Source: Desulfosarcina sp.
GTDB taxonomy: Bacteria > Desulfobacterota > Desulfobacteria > Desulfobacterales > Desulfosarcinaceae
Direction of reading: 5' to 3'
Length of the DNA stretch: 32,624 nucleotides
Assembly (NCBI GenBank): GCA_014237405.1
Contig: JABZFO010000108.1
Location: 1 to 32,624 of the forward strand
Under the pieces are notes generated by a model. The model saw only the letters and a program-made list of their open reading frames with translations. It was not told the origin of the DNA and did no database searches. The translations under genes were made by a program, and so were the position numbers. Positions 24,507-32,624 of the stretch are shown in pieces (the stretch's first letter is position 1; each line of letters begins with the position of its first letter).

Positions 24507-25673
24507 ATGGACCGGGTTAAGGAATCCATTAATCGTGTAATAGATGGCCTTACGGACAAGATTACCGCTATCAGCCGCTATCTGCTGGAGAATCCGGAAA
24601 CCGCTTACCAGGAGTATAAAGCCTGCGAATATTTAAGTCGGGTGCTGGAAAAACATGATTTCGAGGTTGAACAAGGTGTGGGTGGCGTGGAAACCGCCTT
24701 TTTTGCCCGTCCCAAAGACCGGGGCCCCGGTCGGACCACCGTGGCTTTGCTGGCTGAATATGACGCATTACCCAAAATCGGCCACGGTTGCGGTCACAAT
24801 TTGATTGCCGCGGCCAGTCTCGGTGCGGCAATTGGACTGCAAAGCGCCCTAAGTGATTCAGCAGGCGGGTTTGTGGTTGTCGGAACGCCTGCGGAAGAAG
24901 GCGGTGGCGGAAAGGTGCGCCTGATTGAGGCCGGGGTGTTTAACGGCATTAACGCGGCCATGATGTTTCATCCGTCACAACAAAATATTCCCGGAAAGGA
25001 TATGCTGGGCCGGATAAAATTTAAAATGGAGTTTCACGGACGCACTTCTCATGCATCCAACTCGCCGGATAAGGGAATTAACGCCCTCGATGCTCTGGTT
25101 CTGGCTTTCACCAATATTAATGCCCTGCGACAGGGCTTGCGCTCCGACGGGCGAATTCACGGCATCATCACCCACGGCGGCGATGCCCCCAACATTATAC
25201 CCGACTATGCTGCCGGTCTGTTCTATGTTCGTGGCGCAAGCATCCGCTATCGTGACGAAATTTTTGATAAGGTTGTCCGCTGTGCACAAGCGGCCGCCAT
25301 GGCTGTGGGAGCGAAAGTAAACATTGAAATTGACGGGCCGAAAATTGATCCCTTCAAACACAATCCTGCGCTACAGAGCGCATTTACAAAGAATATGGAA
25401 TTGTTCGATATTGCCGTTGACACGGACAACGGCCGCCGTGGTTCATCGGACATCGGCAACCTCAGCCATTTCCTGCCTGCCATCCATCCCTTTCTCTCTA
25501 TCCTGGACGGTGGCATTGCCGGCCATTCAACGGAGTTCCGTGATGCAACAGATACTGACAAGGGCCGGGCAACCCTTCTGGCGGCAGCCAAGCTGCTGGC
25601 CATGACCGCCTATGATTTCCTGAACTCAACCAGACTGCAGGAACAGGTGGCAATGGATTTCAGGAAAGAGTAG
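24507..25673 (+). CDS. M20D-family metallo-amidohydrolase/aminoacylase
   Basis: A 388-residue peptidase-fold enzyme of the AbgB/aminoacylase type. Motifs: EYDALP (84-89), GHGCGHN (92-98, di-zinc His and Cys), TPAEEGGGG near 137 (general-base Glu pair) and FHGRTSHAS (dimerisation-domain His). The C-terminal GGIAGHSTEFRDAT contributes the last metal ligand. Such enzymes cleave N-acyl or p-aminobenzoyl amino acids and dipeptides. The gene is complete and convergent with the peptide transporter, which suggests uptake of peptides or N-acyl amino acids followed by hydrolysis; the two are not co-transcribed. Confidence 0.87.
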   Translation: MDRVKESINRVIDGLTDKITAISRYLLENPETAYQEYKACEYLSRVLEKHDFEVEQGVGGVETAFFARPKDRGPGRTTVALLAEYDALPKIGHGCGHNLIAAASLGAAIGLQSALSDSAGGFVVVGTPAEEGGGGKVRLIEAGVFNGINAAMMFHPSQQNIPGKDMLGRIKFKMEFHGRTSHASNSPDKGINALDALVLAFTNINALRQGLRSDGRIHGIITHGGDAPNIIPDYAAGLFYVRGASIRYRDEIFDKVVRCAQAAAMAVGAKVNIEIDGPKIDPFKHNPALQSAFTKNMELFDIAVDTDNGRRGSSDIGNLSHFLPAIHPFLSILDGGIAGHSTEFRDATDTDKGRATLLAAAKLLAMTAYDFLNSTRLQEQVAMDFRKE

Positions 25674-25723
25674 CTTACAAGTGATATATCGCAACAGAAG
25701 ATTGATGAGTAAAATCGTGGCCC

Positions 25724-26737
25724 TCATCCTGCCTCATTGAGATGGCAGGCGGAAAGCCGGCCGGGGGAGATCTCCTTGAGCAGTGGCACCTGTTCCCGGC
25801 ATCGGTCCGTGACGTGGGGGCAGCGGGGATGGAAGTGGCAGCCCATTGGCGGATCCAGGGGCGAAGGGATCTCACCGGTGATGGGCCTGTAACTGGTCTG
25901 CCGCGTTTCCAGGCGTGGCACTTCCTGCAGGAGGGCCTGGGTATAGGGATGATTCGGCCTGGCAAAGAGTTCTTCGGTGGCCGCCACTTCCACCACCCTG
26001 CCGAGGTACATGATCACGATCCGGTCGCTGATGTGTTCCACCACCCCCAGATCATGGCTGATAAAAAGGTAGGTTAACTTTAACTCTTCACGCAGCTGCA
26101 TGAAGAGATTGAGTATCTGTGCCTGGATCGAGACATCGAGCGCGGCGACCGCCTCATCACAGACGATGAATTCGGGTTTGACCGCCAGGGCCCTGGCAAT
26201 ACCGATTCGCTGACGCTGGCCACCGGAGAACTGGTGCGGATACCGCCGTTTGTAGATGGGATCAAGGCCACTGAGCAGCATGATCTCATCCACGTAGCCG
26301 TCCAGTTCGGTACGCGTAACGATTTCATGGATGAGCGGCGCTTCGCCGATGATGTCTCTCACCCGTTTACGGGGGTTCAGGGAGGCAAAGGGGTCCTGAA
26401 AAATCATCTGCACATTGAGCATCATCTTTCCGGCATCCACAGATGTGAGCTCGGCGACGTTTTTGCCCCGGTATAAGATGGCACCCTCGCTGAGCGGCAA
26501 GATACCGGCCACCATTCTCCCAAGGGTCGATTTGCCGCAGCCCGATTCTCCCACCAGTCCAACCACCTCACCCTCGGCAATATCGAGATTGACCGCATCG
26601 ACCGCCTGCACGATCTCTTCGCGGATATTGGCCCCGAGTTTCCGGCCGATTTTTCCCGCCCAGTCCAGGGACTTGACAAAACGTTTGCAGACGTTTTGCA
26701 GGGTAATGATCGGTGCTGTTTCGCCCGGCTGATTCAT
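25724..26737 (-). CDS. dppF: Dipeptide/oligopeptide ABC transporter ATPase (DppF/OppF-like)
   Basis: 337 residues from the ATG at 26737, which overlaps the dppD stop (ATGA). Walker A is GESGCGKST and the Q-loop lies in QMIFQDPFASLNP. The signature is FSGGQRQR and the H-loop is ISHDLG. The C-terminal oligopeptide-ATPase Cys pattern (GCHFHPRCPHVTDRC) is present. Walker B with its D-loop reads FIVCDEAVAALD, with Ala where most family members have Pro; this should be tolerated because the catalytic Glu is kept. It is the last gene of the operon and powers import together with DppD. Confidence 0.92.
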   Translation of the reverse strand: MNQPGETAPIITLQNVCKRFVKSLDWAGKIGRKLGANIREEIVQAVDAVNLDIAEGEVVGLVGESGCGKSTLGRMVAGILPLSEGAILYRGKNVAELTSVDAGKMMLNVQMIFQDPFASLNPRKRVRDIIGEAPLIHEIVTRTELDGYVDEIMLLSGLDPIYKRRYPHQFSGGQRQRIGIARALAVKPEFIVCDEAVAALDVSIQAQILNLFMQLREELKLTYLFISHDLGVVEHISDRIVIMYLGRVVEVAATEELFARPNHPYTQALLQEVPRLETRQTSYRPITGEIPSPLDPPMGCHFHPRCPHVTDRCREQVPLLKEISPGRLSACHLNEAG

Positions 26738-27738
26738 GCCTTCTCCCCGGCGAAATGATGAAAACATCGGACCGGCCGACCCGGCACCGGCTCTGTAATT
26801 TCCGGTTGGTCAAGACAGGCATCATCCGCGAAATCACAGCGTTCACGAAAGGCACAACCGGTGGGCAGATTTAAGAGCGCCGGGGTCATACCGGGAATCT
26901 GGTAGAGGTGACTGCCGCGTCTATTGCGACTGGGAACCGAACCGATCAGACCCCGTGTATATGGATGCAGGGGATGATCAAGGACATCACCGAGTTGTCC
27001 CTGTTCGACAATCCTGCCGGCATACATCACGGCGATGCGGTCCGCCAGCCCCGCGACAACGGTCAGGTCGTGGGTGATCCAGATCAGGGCGGTGCCGGTT
27101 TCCCGGCAGAGCTTCTGCGCCTCAAAAAGGATCTGCGCTTGGATGGTCACGTCAAGGGCTGTTGTCGGTTCATCGGCGATGATGAGATCGGGTTTGTTGA
27201 GCATGGCAATGGCAATGGCCACCCGTTGCCGCATACCGCCGGAAAACTGGTGCGGATAGGCCCGCAGCCGCTCATCGGGTGAGGCGATTCCCACCTGTTC
27301 CAGGGCATCACGAGCCCGCTTCCGGGCCAATGCCCGATCGATCTTTTCGTGAGCCAGAATGGCCTCGATCATCTGGGTATCGATACGCAGCACCGGATTC
27401 AGGGTCATCATGGGGTCCTGGAAAATCATGGCGATGCGCGAGCCGCGCAGCCTGCGCCGCTCTTCTTCGGGCAGGTCGACAAGATCAAGGCCGTGAAAGA
27501 GAATTTTGCCGTCCACAACTTTTCCGGGCGGATCGACAAGACCAAGGATAGAAAAACCGGTGATGGACTTGCCGCAGCCCGACTCTCCCACCAACCCCAA
27601 TATTTCACCTGTTCCAACAGAGAAACTGACATCATCCACCGCCTTGACCACCCCGGCCTTGGTAAAAAAATGAGTGCGCAGGTTTTCAACCGCCAAAGTG
27701 GACAAGGATGAAGTTGACGAAACAGCGGCAGGCGTCAT
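26734..27738 (-). CDS. dppD: Dipeptide/oligopeptide ABC transporter ATPase (DppD/OppD-like)
   Basis: 334 residues. Walker A is GESGCGKSI, the signature is FSGGMRQR, Walker B is [12 protein letters not shown], and the H-loop is ITHDLT. The C-terminal Cys-rich segment ([15 protein letters not shown]), shared by this subfamily, may hold an Fe-S cluster. It overlaps dppC and dppF by four bases each, which is tight translational coupling. An N-terminal Ser/Ala-rich stretch of about 14 residues precedes the ATPase fold. Confidence 0.93.
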   Translation of the reverse strand: MTPAAVSSTSSLSTLAVENLRTHFFTKAGVVKAVDDVSFSVGTGEILGLVGESGCGKSITGFSILGLVDPPGKVVDGKILFHGLDLVDLPEEERRRLRGSRIAMIFQDPMMTLNPVLRIDTQMIEAILAHEKIDRALARKRARDALEQVGIASPDERLRAYPHQFSGGMRQRVAIAIAMLNKPDLIIADEPTTALDVTIQAQILFEAQKLCRETGTALIWITHDLTVVAGLADRIAVMYAGRIVEQGQLGDVLDHPLHPYTRGLIGSVPSRNRRGSHLYQIPGMTPALLNLPTGCAFRERCDFADDACLDQPEITEPVPGRPVRCFHHFAGEKA

Positions 27739-28667
27739 CTTCGCAACCTCGGGTTAAGCACGTCGCGCAGTTGGTCACCCACCAGATTAATGGAAACAAT
27801 GGTGATGAGCAGGGCGATACCGGGAAAAAAGGAGATCCAGAACTTTCCACTTAGCATATACTCGAAACCGTTTGAAATGAGCAGTCCCAGAGAGGGTTGG
27901 GTCACCGGCAGGCCGATGCCGAGAAAAGAAAGCGTGGCCTCAAGGGCAATGGCATGGGCCACCTGCACGGTTGCCACTACAATGAGCGGCGGCATGCAAT
28001 TTGGCAGCAGGTGGCGAAAAACAATCCGTTTGTGGCTCATGGCAAGGCAGATGGCCGCCTCGATATATTCTTTCTGCCGTTCAATCATGGCGGTACCGCG
28101 GATGGTCCGGGCATAATAGGCCCACTGGGCCGCAACGAGGGCCAGAATGATCTTGTCGGTACCCTGGCCGAGAATGGCCATGAGCACCAGGGCAATCAGT
28201 ATAGAGGGAAAGCTGAGCTGGATATCGACAATGCGCATGATGACCGTATCGACCCTGCCGCCGAAATAGGCGGCGAAAAGCCCGATACAGCCGCCGACAA
28301 TAAGGGCGATCAGTGCACTCATAGCGCCGACTGTCAGACTAGTTCGCAGGCCGTAGAAAATGCCGCTGAGCATGTCACGTCCCTGGTCATCGGTTCCGAG
28401 CCAGTAGGTGTATCCATAAGTGGTATTCTCCGATCCCGGAGGCAGACGGCCGTCGAGGATGTCAAGCTGAGCCAGATCGTAGGGATCCTGGGGTGAGATC
28501 ATCGGCGCGAAAATCGCGACAAACACAATGGTGAGAAAGATCGAAAGGCCGAAGATGGCGACCCGGCTTTCAAAAAAATCAGAGAGAAAGCGTCTCAGCG
28601 GTGCTTCCACCTCTGCAGGCTTTTTTTTCTTGATCCCGGTTTGTTGCATTTTTGTTTGCGTGGTCAT
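27735..28667 (-). CDS. dppC: Peptide ABC transporter permease (DppC/OppC-like)
   Basis: 310 residues. An N-terminal TM (ESRVAIFGLSIFLTIVFVA) is followed by FAPMISPQDPY and the periplasmic segment typical of OppC_N. The remaining five TMs include the EAA loop (EAAICLAMSHKRIVFRHLLPN) that docks the ATPases. It overlaps dppB by four bases. Complete. Confidence 0.92.
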   Translation of the reverse strand: MTTQTKMQQTGIKKKKPAEVEAPLRRFLSDFFESRVAIFGLSIFLTIVFVAIFAPMISPQDPYDLAQLDILDGRLPPGSENTTYGYTYWLGTDDQGRDMLSGIFYGLRTSLTVGAMSALIALIVGGCIGLFAAYFGGRVDTVIMRIVDIQLSFPSILIALVLMAILGQGTDKIILALVAAQWAYYARTIRGTAMIERQKEYIEAAICLAMSHKRIVFRHLLPNCMPPLIVVATVQVAHAIALEATLSFLGIGLPVTQPSLGLLISNGFEYMLSGKFWISFFPGIALLITIVSINLVGDQLRDVLNPRLRR

Positions 28668-29641
28668 GATTTTACATCGCCGAGCCGCACCCGCGGATCA
28701 AGAATCGAGTAGAGTACATCCACGGTAAAGTTGATGATAATGAACATGGTCACCGTTATCAGCAGATAGGCGACAATGACCGGCCGGTCAAGAACGTCGA
28801 TGGAGTCAATGATCAGCTTGCCCATACCCGGCCAGGCAAATACGGTTTCGGTAACCACCGCAAAGGCGATGACGTTGCCAAGCTCCAAACCCAGTACCGT
28901 AACAACGGGAATGAGGATGTTTTTCAAAACATGCACGCCGATGACCCGGGTGTTGGAAAGCCCTTTGGCCCTGGCAAACTTGACGTAATCAAGTTGCATG
29001 TTTTCCTGAGTCCCGGCACGGGTGAGGCGAATCGTCAGTGAAAGTTTGAAGAGACCCAGGTTTATCGCCGGTAGAATGAGATGGGAAAGACCATCAACGG
29101 TGAGGAAGCTGACCGGAATGCCGAATAACAAAACGGTTTCACCGCGTCCGGAAGCCGGCAGCCAGCCGAAAATGACGGCAAACAGCATGATGAGCATCAG
29201 TCCCACCCAGAAAGTCGGCAGACTGAAGCCCAAAATGGAACCGCTCATAATGGCGCGGCCAATCCAGCTGTGATGTTTGATTCCGGCAACCATCCCCAGT
29301 GGAATACCGAATATAACGGCAATGAACATGGCGCCGAAGGCCAGCTCCAGCGTCGCCGGCATACGCTGCAAAATCAGCTTGAGAGCCGGTTCGTTAAAAA
29401 CAAAGGAGTCACCCAGATTGCCATGCAGGGCATTGGTCAGAAAAACCCGGTACTGTTCCCACATGGGCCGGTCAAGCCCCAGGGCCTTGACAGCCGCTTC
29501 GTGCTCCTGCTGCGTTGCTTCCGGGCTGATGAGAATATCCACCGGATTACCGATGGTATAGACACCGACAAAGACCAGAAGCGACATAATCAGCAGAACA
29601 ACGACGCTCTGGAAAGTGCGACGGATGAGAAAGACAATCAC
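28664..29641 (-). CDS. dppB: Peptide ABC transporter permease (DppB/OppB-like)
   Basis: 325 residues, six TM helices. It opens with IRRTFQSVVVLLIMSLLVF and contains GLDRPMWEQYRVFL, a family signature. The EAA-loop equivalent is YVKFARAKGLSNTRVIGVHV. It ends with a DPRVRLGD motif, as usual. It is preceded by an intrinsic terminator after dppA, so its level should be lower than that of the binding protein. Confidence 0.92.
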   Translation of the reverse strand: MIVFLIRRTFQSVVVLLIMSLLVFVGVYTIGNPVDILISPEATQQEHEAAVKALGLDRPMWEQYRVFLTNALHGNLGDSFVFNEPALKLILQRMPATLELAFGAMFIAVIFGIPLGMVAGIKHHSWIGRAIMSGSILGFSLPTFWVGLMLIMLFAVIFGWLPASGRGETVLLFGIPVSFLTVDGLSHLILPAINLGLFKLSLTIRLTRAGTQENMQLDYVKFARAKGLSNTRVIGVHVLKNILIPVVTVLGLELGNVIAFAVVTETVFAWPGMGKLIIDSIDVLDRPVIVAYLLITVTMFIIINFTVDVLYSILDPRVRLGDVKS

Positions 29642-29662
29642 GGGAATTTCTCCGTCGGGGAT

Positions 29663-29699
29663 AAAAAAGCGGAGAAAAGATCAGTAACCCTTTCTCCGC
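29663..29699 (-). terminator. Intrinsic terminator between dppA and dppB
   Basis: On the minus strand: gcggagaaa, a 12-base loop, ttttctccgc, then TTTTTT. The stem has 9-10 base pairs and is directly followed by the T run. This is the standard way to make binding protein in excess over permease by partial termination. Confidence 0.8.
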
Positions 29700-29731
29700 C
29701 ATGGATTATTTTTAGGTTATTGAGCAACGCC

Positions 29732-31219
29732 TCACTTGATCGCCCTCACGCTGGTCGGCAGCGTATACTCATCGGTACGGGCGACATAACTGATGCCGTC
29801 ACGCATGGCCCATATGGCAACCTGGTAATGCAGCGGAATGATGCCCAGGTTTTCGATGGCGATTTCAGTGGCCTTGATCAGCAGCTCTTCATGCTTTTTC
29901 CGGTCAACGGTACGCAACGCTTCTTGGAGGGTGGCGTCGAGCGCCTTGTTGGAGAAGCGGCCGCGATTCGTGTTGCCCAGGCCCTTTTCCTTGTCATAGG
30001 TGTGCAGCAGAGCGCCAAGGGGCGAGGAGGGCTCGCCGGTGCCTGATCCCCAGCCCACCAGCAACAGGCTGAATTCCAGTTTACTGCCCCGGGGGAAGAA
30101 GACGTTTTTCGGCATGGTGTCGACCTTGGTGTCAATGCCGATGCGGGCGAGCATCTGGGCAACGGCCTGGCAAATTTTAGCGTCGTTGACATAGCGGTTG
30201 TTAGGACCGTGAATGGTGAGTCCGAAACCGTCTTTCCAGCCGGCCTCGGCCAGCAGTTTTTTCGCACCTTCCGGGTCAAATTTTTCCGGTTTCAGTTTCG
30301 GGCTGATGGCGAAAAAGCCGTCCGGCAGAAGCTGCCCCGCCGGAATGGCATGTCCCTCCATGACTTTGGCGACAATGGCATCACGGTTGATGGCCTTGGA
30401 GATGGCCTTGCGAACCCGCAAATCCTTGAGCGGATTTTTCTTCATGTGCTTGCCCTTTTTGTCGGTTACAAAGGGCGACTCGTCGCGGTCACTGTCAATA
30501 TGCAGGTAGATAACTCGGTTTGAAACGGATTGGGCGAGTTTAAATTCGGGATCTTTTTTCAGTTTATCGATGTCGGCGGTGGGAACAAAGTTGATCAGAT
30601 CGACATCTCCGGCCAAAAGGGCCGCAACCCTGGCCGACGCGTTTGATATGGGTTTGATAATGACCTTGTCCCAGGGTTCCTTTTCACCCCAGTATGCATC
30701 GTTTTTTGTAAAAACGATGCGATCACCCGGCACCCACTCGACAAACTTGTAGGGACCGGTGCCGATCATGGCTTTACCGGTATTATAATCTTTGGTTGTC
30801 GCATTCTCTCCATGTTTTTTCGAGATGATGACAAAGGTGGACAAATAGGCGGCGGTGAGTGGAAACGCTTCATGGGTTGTCAGTTTGATGGTCAACGGAT
30901 CGACGATCTCGACTGTTTTTATGAATTTAATGTACCGGGAAAATGACGAGGGGCTGTTGGGCACTTTCGGCGCGCGCTCCATGGTAAACTTCACGTCCTC
31001 GGCGGTAAACGGCGAGCCGTCATGAAAGGTAACTCCCTTGATCAGCTTGTCAAAGGTGTTCTGGGCGATCATGTTGTTGGGCGAAAGATTGTGATAATGC
31101 GGGTCCATGGAGCTGGGTTCGGATTTAAACCCAATTTTTAACTCGGCGGAAAATGCAAGAATCGGCGCCGCGACCATGACGGTAACCATTAAGCTGATAA
31201 AAAATTTCCTCACTTTCAT
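29732..31219 (-). CDS. dppA: Periplasmic peptide-binding protein (DppA/SBP_bac_5), internal in-frame deletion
   Basis: 495 residues with a Sec signal peptide (hydrophobic residues 5-23, cleavage near AFSA). Family blocks are present: PSSMDPHYHN, FTAEDVKFTMERA, GTGPYKFVEW, LRVRKAISKAINRDAI and EGAKKLLAEAGW. Between NTFDKLI (residue 60) and KGVTFHDGSPF the family normally has about 30-40 residues, including the PGLA-SW segment and an LR strand. Here the blocks abut directly, at about 31040. The frame is kept, but a strand pair of lobe I is lost, so folding is doubtful. GAGGAG lies 5 bases before the ATG. First gene of the operon. Confidence 0.85.
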   Translation of the reverse strand: MKVRKFFISLMVTVMVAAPILAFSAELKIGFKSEPSSMDPHYHNLSPNNMIAQNTFDKLIKGVTFHDGSPFTAEDVKFTMERAPKVPNSPSSFSRYIKFIKTVEIVDPLTIKLTTHEAFPLTAAYLSTFVIISKKHGENATTKDYNTGKAMIGTGPYKFVEWVPGDRIVFTKNDAYWGEKEPWDKVIIKPISNASARVAALLAGDVDLINFVPTADIDKLKKDPEFKLAQSVSNRVIYLHIDSDRDESPFVTDKKGKHMKKNPLKDLRVRKAISKAINRDAIVAKVMEGHAIPAGQLLPDGFFAISPKLKPEKFDPEGAKKLLAEAGWKDGFGLTIHGPNNRYVNDAKICQAVAQMLARIGIDTKVDTMPKNVFFPRGSKLEFSLLLVGWGSGTGEPSSPLGALLHTYDKEKGLGNTNRGRFSNKALDATLQEALRTVDRKKHEELLIKATEIAIENLGIIPLHYQVAIWAMRDGISYVARTDEYTLPTSVRAIK

Positions 31220-31244
31220 ACCATCTCCTCTCTCTTTTCTGTTG

Positions 31245-31273
31245 ATAATAAACAGGCTACTGACAACTGATAA
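31245..31273 (-). promoter_or_regulatory. Candidate sigma70 promoter for the dpp operon
   Basis: On the minus strand TTATCA (31273-31268), a 17-base spacer and TATTAT (31250-31245), about 25 bases before the dppA start. The rest of the spacer to 31480 shows no gene. Confidence 0.45.
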
Positions 31274-31481
31274 GGACTCCCCCTTTAAGAGCAGAATAAT
31301 GGAAAATATCAGGTTTTGTACGTAACCGAATGAATCGCGATATGTCGTAAGGCTGGTTTAAAAAGGTCCGTCGCCATTTGGCAACCCGTTACTGAAATTC
31401 AGATATCGGATGCCGGTGATACTGTCAAGGTGGAAATTTTTCTAAATTGGCTGAAATGTTAGGATTTTAGGTATAGGTAAC

Positions 31482-31777
31482 AACTGGGACGAGATCCGCC
31501 GGCTTATGTGGAACTATGTGGGGATCGTTCGCTCGGACAAACGCCTGGCCCGGGCCCAGTGCCGCATCGAAACCATCCAGAACGAAATCAGCGAGTACTA
31601 CTGGAACTTCAAAGTCTCACCGAACTTCGCAACATCGCCACCGTGGCCGAGCTGATCATCAAGTGCGCCACCCACCGCAAGGAGAGTCGGGGCCTTCACT
31701 ACAACATCGGCTACCCGGAAAAAAACGACCGCCGCTGGAAAAAGGATACGGTGATCCGCCGACAGATTGTGGGGTAG
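31482..31777 (+). pseudogene. nadB: C-terminal remnant of L-aspartate oxidase, 5' truncated and frameshifted
   Basis: NadB oxidises L-aspartate to iminoaspartate for NAD synthesis; full length is about 530 residues. Only the last ~95 remain. The first frame reads [37 protein letters not shown]; after about 31614 another frame continues [39 protein letters not shown] and ends at the TAG. The junction lacks about three residues and is out of frame. Everything upstream, including the FAD and active-site domains, is absent. It is a non-functional scrap; a real nadB, if present, is elsewhere. Confidence 0.85.
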
Positions 31778-31880
31778 AATTGTTTTGTAAATATACCCCC
31801 GTCTGTTTTACCAAACAGGCGACTTTAGACGAATTTTTTGTATGCAATGACGCGACGCAGGTATATAAATCGAGATCGTC

Positions 31881-32489
31881 TAGGTCTGCCGCATGGATAC
31901 GCCGCACGGCGTCCAACTGCGCCTTGAGTTTTTCTGAGAGTGTATCAGGTAGGGGAACCCCGCGATCCTTGCCCCCTTTGCCGAACCGCACGTAGATCAG
32001 CCTGCGATCCATGTCAATGCTGTTGACTCTCAGCCTCACGCATTCCATCAACCGCAAACCGGAGCCATATAATAGTTCGGCCATCAGCAGATGCTGGCCA
32101 TGCATCTGTTTGAGAACCGCCCGAATCACAGCGGTTGACATCATAACTGGTAGCCTCGGGCGACGTTTGGCCTTTAGCGGAGCGATCTTGTCATTAATTT
32201 CAATATCGAGGACCTGTTTATACAAAAAGATAATGGCGTTAAGCGCCTGACGCTGGGTGGCTGCCGAAACCTGATTCGCACTGGCCAGGTGGCTGAGAAA
32301 AGTTTCAATCTCTGCATTCCCCATGTCACTGGGATGTCGGCGGGAACCGAAATGGTGAATAAACCGGAGAATCCATTTGCAATACGTTCGTTCTGTGGTA
32401 ATTGCATAGTGGTGATATCGAAGGACCTGTCGGACCTGATCCATCAGTTTCAGGTTGGGGTCGGGGGTAAATTTGGGCTTGCTTTCCAT
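31881..32489 (-). pseudogene. intI: Integron-type tyrosine integrase, 3' truncated
   Basis: The start is the ATG at 32489 (MESKPKF), with a GAGG 11 bases upstream. The SAM-like N-terminal domain (LMDQVRQVLRYHHYAITTER, TYCKWILRFIHHFG) and the start of the catalytic domain are intact and IntI-like. Present are the first catalytic Arg in YGSGLRLMECVRLRV and the beta-hairpin Lys in FGKGGKDRGVPLP. After HAADL the frame turns into unrelated sequence and stops at 31659. The HxxR, second His/Trp and nucleophilic Tyr are missing, as is the IntI-specific extra region. It cannot recombine DNA. Its start faces the right edge, where an attI and cassettes would be expected outside the window. Confidence 0.8.
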
Positions 32490-32516
32490 AATTGGTATAT
32501 CCTCAAAAGTAAAGAT

Positions 32517-32593
32517 CCGCACCCAAAGGGTGCGGCTTTGAAAAATCCCCCCATAGGGGGGACAAGGCCCTGCCCCCAAATAGGGGGCGGGCC
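32517..32593. repeat. Three consecutive GC-rich hairpins upstream of intI
   Basis: Hairpin A at 32517-32535 (ccgcaccc-aaa-gggtgcgg, 8 bp, perfect). Hairpin B at 32547-32561 (cccccc-ata-gggggg, 6 bp, perfect). Hairpin C at 32566-32593 (ggccctgccccc ... gggggcgggcc, one bulge). All lie in the 5' leader of the integrase. None carries a run of T, and no clear GTTRRRY integron core site is visible. Confidence 0.7.
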
Positions 32594-32624
32594 GTGCGAG
32601 TTGTGCCGTCGTTATGATACTTAA

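Noticed and set aside
29270..30046. Plus-strand ORF of 258 aa opposite dppB/dppA
   Set aside because: Spans the terminator and two real minus-strand genes; no motif.
31778..31880. attC or attI site between nadB remnant and intI
   Set aside because: There is a 6-bp hairpin (ctgttt-tacc-aaacag), but no GTTRRRY/RYYYAAC core pair, and the integrase orientation would put attI on the other side.
1..32624. CRISPR arrays, tRNA and rRNA genes
   Set aside because: No regularly spaced repeats, cloverleaf-like or rRNA-like sequences were noticed by eye; a tRNAscan or Rfam search would be needed to exclude them fully.

Overview
The window looks like chromosomal DNA from an anaerobic, sulfate-reducer-like Desulfobacterota bacterium (Desulfosarcina/Desulfobacterales type). 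This is inferred from gene content, not from a marker gene. The evidence is a class III polyhydroxyalkanoate (PHA) locus with a PhaR-type regulator, an ASKHA/2Fe-2S corrinoid-activator protein, a radical SAM/SPASM enzyme, an integron-type integrase, and a moderately high GC content. I saw no rRNA, tRNA or CRISPR array.

Layout. (1) 1-6193: the tail of a lipid/polyketide-type operon. It holds a thioesterase end, a dehydratase-phosphopantetheinyl transferase fusion, a PlsY acyltransferase, a GT25-like glycosyltransferase, an MMPL/RND-type exporter and a SAM methyltransferase; plsY and the exporter are broken. (2) 6312-9120: a polysaccharide deacetylase, a threonine dehydratase-like PLP enzyme and a convergent radical SAM/SPASM protein. 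(3) 9449-12577: one long ORF joining an acyl-CoA/AMP ligase to a corrinoid-protein activator. (4) 12577-20567: the PHA region, with RidA, a truncated PhaJ, a GAF protein, class III PhaC and PhaE, a coiled-coil protein, a second PhaC, a small phasin and a split phaR. Two related palindromic MITE-like elements interrupt it. (5) 20612-24301: a Mth938-like protein, a third palindromic element, a Cys/Met-metabolism PLP enzyme paired with a ketoacyl synthase III, and RlpA. (6) 24507-31273: an M20 amidohydrolase convergent with a dppABCDF-type peptide transporter. (7) 31482-32624: a nadB C-terminal scrap and a truncated integron-type integrase, tail to tail.

How the parts work together. The PHA block is a nearly complete storage system: a hydratase to supply the (R)-3-hydroxyacyl monomer, two synthases, PhaE, granule proteins and a regulator. 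A divergent promoter pair between phasin and phaR carries a TGC-N3-GCA palindrome that resembles PhaR operators. Both synthases end in Lys/Ala-rich tails reminiscent of nucleoid-binding PHA proteins.

The most striking property is repeated. At least eight genes (plsY, exporter, ligase/activator, phaJ, phaC/GAF, phaR, dppA, nadB, and also the integrase) lack a conserved internal or terminal segment, and the two sides of each gap are still recognisable, often in different frames. This is either active deletion-driven gene decay or an assembly defect. The sequence alone cannot decide between them.
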